Shown here piece after piece: positions 32,420-38,984 of a stretch of 38,984 nucleotides of DNA. The notes under the pieces are model-generated. The model was not told the DNA's origin, made no database searches, and worked only from the letters and a program-made list of their open reading frames with translations. A program made the translations under genes and the position numbers. The stretch lies in contig NZ_QEKH01000039.1 of assembly GCF_003096415.1 (NCBI RefSeq), positions 1 through 38,984 of the forward strand. The letters run 5' to 3'. Within the stretch, counting starts at the first letter, position 1; each line of letters starts with the position of its first letter. This stretch comes from Victivallis vadensis (GTDB lineage Bacteria > Verrucomicrobiota > Lentisphaeria > Victivallales > Victivallaceae).

Positions 32420-35400
32420 ATGAGGAAACACGTGAAAAAAGACGGAAAATTTTATGGATTGCTCGGCAGCCTGCTGCTGGGCTGCGTTCTCGGCGCGGCG
32501 GAGATTCCGCAGGCGGCGGTGCCGTTCACGGAGGAGCCGCCGGAAATCGACGGAATCTTCGATGAAACCGAATGGAAGGCAAGCTGCGTTCTGAAGCAGG
32601 TCACGCCGCTCGGCAGCCGGAAAAGCGACGGGATTGCGACGGAATTTTATTTGAAGTACGACCGGGATCACCTTTATGTCGCGGCGGTCTGCTTCGATCC
32701 GTCCGGCAGGGGGCCGGAGGCGTATCCGCGGCCGTGGAACGACGCCTTCTTCGACAATGACGACACTGTGCAGGTGGTGCTGGGCGTCGCCGACCCGGAA
32801 ATCGCGGTGCGCGGCAAAGTGAATGTCGGCGGTTATGAAGGGGCGCTGGACAACGAATTCACCGCCGCGGATTTCTACTACACATACAGTGTGAATGCGG
32901 TGAATGCGCAGCAGCGGCAGTTCAACGAGGCGCCGCAGGAAAAGCCGCTTTTCCGCTCCGCCGTTTCGCCGTTTTCCGATGGCCGCTGGGTGGTGGAGAT
33001 GGCGATTCCCTTTTCCGGCTGCGGGCTTGAGCCGGCGGCAAACCGGAAGGTGTTCGCGAATTTCTTCCGCCACCGCGCTCCGGTGATGTACGGCTGGCAC
33101 CTGCCTGCATTCGGCGGCTACAATCCGATGCCGCTCGGGGAAATCTCCTTCCTGCCGCCGGGCGGGGCGGGATCGCAGGAAGCCGTTCCGGCGGCTGCGG
33201 AAAAACAGGCCATCCGGAAAGCGTGCCGCGCTTTTATCGGCTACGGGCCGCTGGACGGGGGGATTCTCGGCGTGGCGGAGATCGACGGAGAGTTTGGAGA
33301 ACTGACCGGAGTATTGGAAGTTGACGGCTTCCCGGCGATTCGGGAGAAGCTGGAGTTCAACGGCATGTTCGACCGTGACAGCAATCCGCTGGCGACCCGT
33401 CAGGCGATCGTGAAATGCGAATTGCCGGAGGGGGACCAGCCGGAACGGCGGGTGAAATTCTCCGTCCGTGACGCTTCCGGCAAAGTCGTCGCTGAAATCG
33501 AACGGCAGTGCGCCGCCGCGAAGATGCCGGAGTGGCTGAATACCGATGCGGGCCGGGAGTATGTCGACGAAAAGATTCCGCGCCCGTGGACGAAGCCGCG
33601 GATCGCCGGAAACACGGTCGAGTTGCTGGATAAAAAGATCATCCTCGGTGAGAACGCCTTCCCGGCGGCGGTGGAGCGCACCGGCTCGGAGAGCCGGATT
33701 CTGGCCGCGCCGCCGCTGATTCAGGTCGTGGCGGAGGGGCGCGAGCAGGTCTTTACATTCGGTGAGCTTCAGGTGAAGCCGCGCGGCAATCAGGTCGTGG
33801 CGGAAGCCGCGGCGACAGGCGGGGCGTGGAGGCTGCGGATTCTGAATCAGATCGACTTCGACGGCTTTATGGAGATCAAATTTTCACTGTCCGGCAAAGA
33901 GTTGAAGAAAGTCGACCGGCTCTCGGTGCTGTTGCCGCTGGACCGGAAGATCGTGAAATTCCTGCTGCCGGGCGCTTCCGTCCAGCGGGCCGGAGAGCTG
34001 ACCGGAGCCGGTTACCGCAACCGTGCCGCCAATCTTTGGATCGGCAATCAGGAGGAGGGACTGGCATTCTCCTTCGACCGCAATCCGTTCCGCTCCGGAG
34101 ACTTGCGCCGTCAGGTCGAGGTGGTGCAGAACGAAGACGGCGATTTCCTGAAACTCAATCTGGCGGATGGGGCAGGGCAGTTGCGGGAGGACGAGGAGAT
34201 TTTCCGTTTCTTTTTGCAGCCGACGCCGACCAAACCGTATCCGGCCCGCCCGGTGCGCGGCTGGGTCACATGGCAGTGGGAGGGGTGGAGCCGCTGGCAC
34301 GGTTATCCCGACCTCTCCAAAATCGACGAGGTCAGAAAACAGGTCAGGGATTTGGCCGCCAAAGGGAAGAAGCTGACCCTCTACTGCTGCCAGGGCTTGC
34401 AGGAGGATGCTCCGCCGATGCGGCAGTTCCGGGAAAACCTCGCTTTGCAGCCGGCGTGGCGTTACTACTTCTGGCAGGGGAAGAACTGCTTTGCCACCTG
34501 CAAACGGGGGCCGGAGGGGGACCTGCAGCTCCACAACTACCGGAAACTTATTGCGGAAACCGGCATCCGCGGCCTGATGAGCGACGGCCTTTCGGTGCCG
34601 TGGGGCGACAGCAATCCGCTGCACGGCGAATCCTGCGGCGCGATGACGAAGCTTTCGATGGACCGCGAGATTCAGAGCCGCGTGGTCAAGCAGCGGGAGT
34701 TCCTGAAACGCATCCGCGGCCTGTTCGATGCGACCGGGGAGGAGTTCTGTCTGGTCGCCCACACCGGAGGCGGGATCGACGTGAACACGCTGAGCTTTTT
34801 CGACAGTTACTTCGAGGGGGAGCAGCTGATGCGCTACCGGCGCGGCTACTATCCGAGCGAAGCGATGTTTTCCATCGGATATTCCGGGCTGGCGTGGGGC
34901 TGGAGGACCATCTACTGGCCGAAGCAGCTCCACAACTACGACGGGCTGGATACGGCGCTGGCCTATGCGCTGCTGTTCAACAGCGAATATTACACCAGTG
35001 ACGACGTCGATCCGGTCAATATCGACGTGGAGCTTCTGGAGCGCTTTGCCAAACCCGGCAACACCTTCCACCCGTTCTGGCGGAAACATGAGAAGATCGG
35101 CTTTGAATCCGCGAATTGCTACGCCTCCTTATATTACGGCCCCGATGAGTCGCTGGCGGTGGTGAGCAACCTGCGGTACGGGAAAAATCCGTACCGGCTC
35201 GACCTGTCGCGGCTCTACCCCGGCCGGGAGATTGAAGTGTACGACTATCTGCGGAAAATCCCGGTGGATTCCGCCGTGGTGGAGGATACGCTGGAGCCGT
35301 TCAGCTGCCGGCTGCTGACGGTTCGCCCGAAGCCGGCGACCGCTGCGGCTGCCGAGTTGCCGAAGCAGGAGGCCGGAAGCGAAGCGCAATGGCGGATTTC

Positions 35401-36382
35401 CGGCGGCAGCCGGGGGCAGGATGGCGTGATTGCGTTGAAAGCGGTGCCGGGAGCCCCGGCTTCCCGCGCGGAATTGCGGAATTTCACGTTCGGCAGAGAG
35501 CTTTCCGTCTGCATCGAATTTGTTGCCGACGGCAGGGTTGGAGTGGAGTTCGGCGGCATCGACTTCATCCGCGACAACGGCTGGCTCTTTTATAATGAGA
35601 ACGGCGAGGAGCCGGCCGGAGTCGTGAACCGTTTCGCCGCCGCCCGCGACGGCTGGAACCGGCTGGTCCTGACCGTCCGCGACGGGCGGCTGAACGTGCA
35701 TTTGAACAACAAACTTCTGGTCTATGACAAAAAGCTGGACTTGAAGTCGGAAAACAACCATCTGGCCTTCCGCACCTGGCACGACAACACCCTCTCTTTC
35801 CGGCTCATCCACGCCCGGAACTTTGTCGCGGAGGACCCTCCCGGGGCGGAAGGGTTTGATATCGCGGACCAGAGCCGTGAATGGGAGTTCGGCAATGCCG
35901 CGGAGGCAAAGGCGGCCGGGAACCGGCTTCTGCTGCGCGCGTCGCCGGAAAAAGGACTGGCCGTCGCCGATTTCAAACGCTGTTTCCGGAAAGACCTCTA
36001 TCTGGAAATGAAAGTCAGGCTCCCGGAGCGTTTCAACTTCGTAATGGGCAATATCACGCTCAGCTACGGCGGAGGCTTCCCCGGCTGGGGATGGCTGGTG
36101 CGCGGGCTTACCGATCCCTATTCGCGCGGCTGGGTCTTTCAGCAGGTCCCGCTGGCCGGGAAAGAGTATAAGCCGCTGGTGATCAATCTGCGCGATGGTG
36201 TGCTGAATGTCCTTTACGACGGCAAGGTCGTCGTGAAAAATCTGACGGCGGCGCTCCCGGAAGGGCCGAACAGCCTGTCGGTCCAGACCTGGCACGACGA
36301 TGTGATCGACGCCGAAATCGTGGAACTTTCCACCCGGCCGCGCCGATTCGATGCGAAACAGATTCATCCGATCCGGGAGTGA
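32420..36382 (+). CDS. large secreted multidomain carbohydrate-active protein
   Basis: 1320 residues. A signal peptide (about 1-26, LLGSLLLGCVLGA) leads to a CBM9/DOMON-like sugar-binding domain (about 35-235; EIDGIFDETEW, LYVAAVCFDP, DDTVQVVLG), then beta-rich linkers, then a TIM-barrel-like domain (about 610-900) with WVTWQWEGWSRWHG and a GLMSDGLSVPWGD strand whose Asp could be catalytic. The barrel recalls DUF6067/GH123-like proteins, an impression only. The C-terminus holds two homologous concanavalin/DUF1080-like beta domains (about 1020-1133 and 1185-1307), each ending in a TWHD motif. ATG 32420 is chosen; a GTG at 32432 with GAGGAA upstream is an alternative. It follows the pseudopilin by 11 bases and is the main extracytoplasmic enzyme of locus 2. 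Confidence 0.72.
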   Translation: MRKHVKKDGKFYGLLGSLLLGCVLGAAEIPQAAVPFTEEPPEIDGIFDETEWKASCVLKQVTPLGSRKSDGIATEFYLKYDRDHLYVAAVCFDPSGRGPEAYPRPWNDAFFDNDDTVQVVLGVADPEIAVRGKVNVGGYEGALDNEFTAADFYYTYSVNAVNAQQRQFNEAPQEKPLFRSAVSPFSDGRWVVEMAIPFSGCGLEPAANRKVFANFFRHRAPVMYGWHLPAFGGYNPMPLGEISFLPPGGAGSQEAVPAAAEKQAIRKACRAFIGYGPLDGGILGVAEIDGEFGELTGVLEVDGFPAIREKLEFNGMFDRDSNPLATRQAIVKCELPEGDQPERRVKFSVRDASGKVVAEIERQCAAAKMPEWLNTDAGREYVDEKIPRPWTKPRIAGNTVELLDKKIILGENAFPAAVERTGSESRILAAPPLIQVVAEGREQVFTFGELQVKPRGNQVVAEAAATGGAWRLRILNQIDFDGFMEIKFSLSGKELKKVDRLSVLLPLDRKIVKFLLPGASVQRAGELTGAGYRNRAANLWIGNQEEGLAFSFDRNPFRSGDLRRQVEVVQNEDGDFLKLNLADGAGQLREDEEIFRFFLQPTPTKPYPARPVRGWVTWQWEGWSRWHGYPDLSKIDEVRKQVRDLAAKGKKLTLYCCQGLQEDAPPMRQFRENLALQPAWRYYFWQGKNCFATCKRGPEGDLQLHNYRKLIAETGIRGLMSDGLSVPWGDSNPLHGESCGAMTKLSMDREIQSRVVKQREFLKRIRGLFDATGEEFCLVAHTGGGIDVNTLSFFDSYFEGEQLMRYRRGYYPSEAMFSIGYSGLAWGWRTIYWPKQLHNYDGLDTALAYALLFNSEYYTSDDVDPVNIDVELLERFAKPGNTFHPFWRKHEKIGFESANCYASLYYGPDESLAVVSNLRYGKNPYRLDLSRLYPGREIEVYDYLRKIPVDSAVVEDTLEPFSCRLLTVRPKPATAAAAELPKQEAGSEAQWRISGGSRGQDGVIALKAVPGAPASRAELRNFTFGRELSVCIEFVADGRVGVEFGGIDFIRDNGWLFYNENGEEPAGVVNRFAAARDGWNRLVLTVRDGRLNVHLNNKLLVYDKKLDLKSENNHLAFRTWHDNTLSFRLIHARNFVAEDPPGAEGFDIADQSREWEFGNAAEAKAAGNRLLLRASPEKGLAVADFKRCFRKDLYLEMKVRLPERFNFVMGNITLSYGGGFPGWGWLVRGLTDPYSRGWVFQQVPLAGKEYKPLVINLRDGVLNVLYDGKVVVKNLTAALPEGPNSLSVQTWHDDVIDAEIVELSTRPRRFDAKQIHPIRE

Positions 36383-36384
36383 AG

Positions 36385-37788
36385 ATGAAGCCGCTGACTT
36401 TCTGGAATAAAATCGGCTACGGCGCCGGGGCGTTGACCGAGAACAACGTGCAGAACGTGGTGAACATCATGCTGCCGCTGATCATGTTCAACTATATGGG
36501 GGTGAGTCCGATCCTGCTCGGTTACGTGTTCGCGATCGCGCGGCTCTGGGATACGGTCACCGATCCCCTGATGGGGTATCTGAGCGACCGGACCCGTTCC
36601 CGCTTCGGCAAGCGCAAGCCGTACATCCTGGTCGGCGCGGTGATGAGCGCGTTCTCCTTCTGGCTGATCTGGATGTTCCCGGAGGGAAAGTCGCAGATGT
36701 GGTACTTCTGGTACCTGACCGCGACCTGCCTTCTGTTCTACACGTCGACGACCCTGTTCTGCGTTCCTTACATCAGTATGGGCTATGAGCTTTCGATGGA
36801 CTACAACGAGCGGACGAGGGTAATGGGCTACCGTTCGTTCTTCGTGAACTGCGGCGCTTTCATCCTGCCGTGGATGTACTGGTTTACGGAGCGGAGCTGG
36901 TTCGACACTCCGTTGCAGGGAATGCGCTGCTTGAGCGTGATCAGCGGCGTGATTTTCATCCTGTTCGCGCTGGGGCCGCTGCTGCTGACGCCGACGGTGT
37001 CCAGCCGGAAGGAGGATATGGAGCGGCGGGGCGAAAGAGAGCGGTATGAACGGATCGGCGTCATGGATATCTTCACCGCGTTCCGGGTCAGGCCCTTTCT
37101 GATTCTGGTCGTCGTGCTGGCGTTGAGCGTATTCGGATTGTTCCTCGTGCTGTCGTTCGGTTTGAATCTGCTGATCTATTACGGCTGCGGCGGCGACAAG
37201 GAGTTCGCTTCCCGCCTCGCCGGGATCGGCGGGCTGGTTTCCGCCGGAAGCTGCATCGCGGCGATTCCGGTTGTGAATTTCGTGTCGAAAAAGCTCGGCA
37301 AGAGCCGCGCCCTGATGCTGTTCCTGCTGCTGGGGGCGCTCGGCAATCTGTCGATTCTGGTGCTGATCACTCCGGCGATGCCGTATTTGTCGGTTCTTCA
37401 GCCGATTCTGGGGGCGGTGGGGATATCGGCGATGTGGATGCTGATTTCCGCGATGGTGTCGGATTCGTGCGATTATGACGAATTGTACAATCATCGCAGG
37501 CGCGAGGGGATCTTCGGCGCGATCATCAGCTGGACCTGCAAACTCGGCTACGTGCTGTGCAGCATTGGCGGCGGCTATTTCCTGGTCTGGTCCGGCTTTG
37601 AATTGGAGCTTGGCGGCGGACAGCAGCCGGGAACCTTCTGGAATATGCGGCTGATGATGTCCTGTATTCCGGCGGCGGGGCTGGTGCTGGCGGCGTGTAC
37701 GCTGTACTTCTATCCCCTGAGCCGGGAGCGGATGCTTGAGATCAGAGACGCTTTGGAAAAGCGGAAAACAAAAGATGAAAGAGAATGA
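36385..37788 (+). CDS. GPH-family cation:sugar symporter (MFS, MelB-like)
   Basis: 467 residues with about 12 membrane helices. The N-terminal KIGYGAGALTENNV and the loop GYLSDRTRSRFGKRKPYIL are signatures of glycoside-pentoside-hexuronide:cation symporters, which import disaccharides, pentosides or uronides with Na+ or H+. A GGGAG site lies 5 bases before the ATG at 36385; a GTG at 36379 overlaps that site. Its stop overlaps the GH43 gene start by 4 bases. It is the uptake step of locus 2, filling the role of the SSS symporter in locus 1, from a different transporter family. Confidence 0.92.
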   Translation: MKPLTFWNKIGYGAGALTENNVQNVVNIMLPLIMFNYMGVSPILLGYVFAIARLWDTVTDPLMGYLSDRTRSRFGKRKPYILVGAVMSAFSFWLIWMFPEGKSQMWYFWYLTATCLLFYTSTTLFCVPYISMGYELSMDYNERTRVMGYRSFFVNCGAFILPWMYWFTERSWFDTPLQGMRCLSVISGVIFILFALGPLLLTPTVSSRKEDMERRGERERYERIGVMDIFTAFRVRPFLILVVVLALSVFGLFLVLSFGLNLLIYYGCGGDKEFASRLAGIGGLVSAGSCIAAIPVVNFVSKKLGKSRALMLFLLLGALGNLSILVLITPAMPYLSVLQPILGAVGISAMWMLISAMVSDSCDYDELYNHRRREGIFGAIISWTCKLGYVLCSIGGGYFLVWSGFELELGGGQQPGTFWNMRLMMSCIPAAGLVLAACTLYFYPLSRERMLEIRDALEKRKTKDERE

Positions 37789-38834
37789 ATGTGACTGAAT
37801 TGCTTGCATGTCCGGGAATGTCGGGCGAAATCTGGCCCGATTCCGCAGGAATCCCCATCAACGCCCACGGCGGCGGGATATTAAAGGAAGGAAACCTGTT
37901 CTACTGGTACGGCGAACACAAAGTGGCCGGGAAGCGTGGAAATCTGGCCTGGGTCGGCGTGCATGTCTACATTTCGGATGATCTGGTGCATTGGCGCGAC
38001 GCGGGAATCGCGTTCGATATCCGCGACGGCGGACCGTTGCGGCCGGGATGTGTGATTGAACGCCCCAAAGTGGTGCGCAATCCGGCGGGAAAATTCGTGA
38101 TGTGGTTCCATCTGGAACGGGACTGCACCTACTCCGACGCCCGGCAGGCCGTCGCCGTTGCCGACCGGCCGGAAGGTCCGTTCCGGCTGCTCTGGCACGG
38201 GCGTCCGAATCCGGGTGTCTGGCCGCAGAATACGCCGCCTGAATTGAAAGAACCGGCACGGATTGAAGCGGCATGCCGGGAGATGCCGACGCTTCCTTAT
38301 GACGCCAATCCGCTGACGCCGCAGCTCAGCGTGCTGGGGATGGATCTCGAAACGGGGCAGCAGAGCCGCGATATGACGGTATTCGTCGATGACGACCGGA
38401 CAGCTTATGTGGTGTACGCTTCGGAAAAAAACAGCACGATCCATCTCGCCGAACTGGACGGCGGTTACACCGGCTTTACCGGACGCTACTGGCGGCTGTT
38501 TCCGTGGCGCTGGATGGAGGCTCCCGTACTGTTCAAGCGGAACGGAAAGTACTATTTCATCGGTTCCGGCTGTACCGGCTGGGCGCCCAATGCCGCCCGC
38601 AGCGCCGTTGCCGAGCGTCTGACCGGGCCGTGGACCGAACTGGGCAATCCGGCGGTTGATGCCGGAGGCGACACCACCTACGGAGCACAGGGAACCTTTG
38701 CTCTGCAGCTGGCGCCGGACCAAATCATCTTCATGGCCGACCGCTGGAATCCGGAAAACGCAATCGACGGCCGCTACCTCTGGCTTCCCGTGGAATGGAA
38801 TGGAGAACGCCCGATCCTGAAAGCACCGGTGTAA
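37785..38834 (+). CDS. GH43-type beta-propeller glycosidase (subfamily 24-like)
   Basis: 349 residues, no signal peptide. The opening INAHGGGILKEGNLFYWYGEHK is typical of GH43 enzymes of the exo-beta-1,3-galactanase-like group, as are SDDLVHWRD and the strand WMEAPVLFKRNGKYY, whose Glu245 is the expected acid catalyst. This subgroup often lacks the usual N-terminal Asp base, and none is obvious here. It probably removes galactose or related residues from side chains of imported oligosaccharides. The ATG overlaps the symporter stop by 4 bases (ATGA). It is the last complete gene of locus 2; no terminator hairpin is visible after it. Confidence 0.85.
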   Translation: MNVTELLACPGMSGEIWPDSAGIPINAHGGGILKEGNLFYWYGEHKVAGKRGNLAWVGVHVYISDDLVHWRDAGIAFDIRDGGPLRPGCVIERPKVVRNPAGKFVMWFHLERDCTYSDARQAVAVADRPEGPFRLLWHGRPNPGVWPQNTPPELKEPARIEAACREMPTLPYDANPLTPQLSVLGMDLETGQQSRDMTVFVDDDRTAYVVYASEKNSTIHLAELDGGYTGFTGRYWRLFPWRWMEAPVLFKRNGKYYFIGSGCTGWAPNAARSAVAERLTGPWTELGNPAVDAGGDTTYGAQGTFALQLAPDQIIFMADRWNPENAIDGRYLWLPVEWNGERPILKAPV

Positions 38835-38982
38835 TCTTTGTTTCCGGCGGTTCGATGTGCTTCGTCCAGTCACTGAAGCCGATGTTCGGTCCCGCCCCGG
38901 CCTGTTGGCGTTCGTGATCCGGCAGTGACGGCGTGCAGCCGCGACAGACTATATCATTGATATGGGATCGCGTAACCCCCTT
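38731..38982 (-). CDS. possible 3' part of a gene entering from the right edge
   Basis: On the minus strand an uninterrupted frame enters from the window edge and stops at 38731. Its first 50 codons look coding-like (GFSDWTKHIEPPETKI, with mostly G or C third bases), but the last 35 overlap the GH43 gene antisense and read as shadow sequence. No family is recognised. It may be the tail of a neighbouring gene, a decayed fragment or chance. A small palindrome (ATATCA-T-TGATAT, 38951-38963) lies within it. Confidence 0.2.
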   Translation of the reverse strand, partial: KGVTRSHINDIVCRGCTPSLPDHERQQAGAGPNIGFSDWTKHIEPPETKITPVLSGSGVLHSIPREARGSGRRLRFPDSSGRP

Positions 38983-38984
38983 GG

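Noticed and set aside
1-38984. CRISPR arrays, tRNA or rRNA genes, IS elements and prophage genes
   Set aside because: No regularly spaced repeats of CRISPR type, no cloverleaf or rRNA-like sequence, and no transposase, integrase or phage protein was recognised anywhere.

Overview
The window is a GC-rich bacterial chromosome segment, most likely from a gut-type Lentisphaerota (Victivallis-like) organism. That placement is inference. It rests on two pseudopilin genes with an FTLIELLV leader (one with an H-X9-DG signature near its end) placed inside sugar-utilisation gene clusters, on DUF4434-like TIM-barrel proteins, on a [FeFe]-hydrogenase of the sensory type (an anaerobe trait), and on Shine-Dalgarno-led genes with sigma70-like promoters. 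No rRNA, tRNA, CRISPR array, IS element or phage gene was recognised.

Layout. (1) 139-1155: a membrane-anchored GH18-like protein, convergent with (2) 4996-1177 (minus): a tightly coupled operon rex, a thioredoxin-like [2Fe-2S] protein, a PAS-containing [FeFe]-hydrogenase and a SpoIIE-type phosphatase. It looks like a redox/H2-sensing signalling unit. (3) 5197-15616 (plus): a LacI-led sugar/glycoside locus with a secreted duplicated-domain protein, a pseudopilin, a CE7-type esterase, two DUF4434-like proteins on either side of a sodium:solute symporter, a large secreted glycosidase-like protein and an apparently circularly permuted SGNH hydrolase. (4) 15632-18546 (plus): a promoter preceded by four TTTACA-type repeats at exact 11-bp spacing, a frameshifted small secreted-protein gene, and an OmpR/PhoB-type two-component pair. 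(5) 19428-18565 (minus): a pirin. (6) 25044-19621 (minus): an RND efflux operon (adaptor, pump, thioredoxin-fold/TPR protein) ending in a hairpin terminator. (7) 26614-25235 (minus): a MATE exporter with a good promoter. (8) 26817-27628: a decayed iron-containing alcohol dehydrogenase. (9) 28071-38834 (plus): a second LacI-led locus with a cytoplasmic glycosidase-like protein, a pseudopilin whose leader is split by a 396-bp in-frame insertion, a 1320-residue secreted multidomain protein, a GPH-family sugar symporter and a GH43-type enzyme.

How the genes work together. Both LacI-led loci have the same plan: local regulator, pseudopilin, secreted carbohydrate-active proteins, cation-coupled transporter, and leaderless enzymes that probably finish degradation in the cytoplasm. 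This suggests pseudopilins dedicated to individual polysaccharide loci, a possible analogue of the SusCD pairing of Bacteroidota. A 15-nt near-palindrome occurs just after the second LacI promoter and again before the second pseudopilin, a likely shared operator. The strongest unusual signals are the FTLIELLV-targeted insertion, the permuted SGNH hydrolase, the sensory hydrogenase operon and the 11-bp repeat operator in front of the two-component genes.
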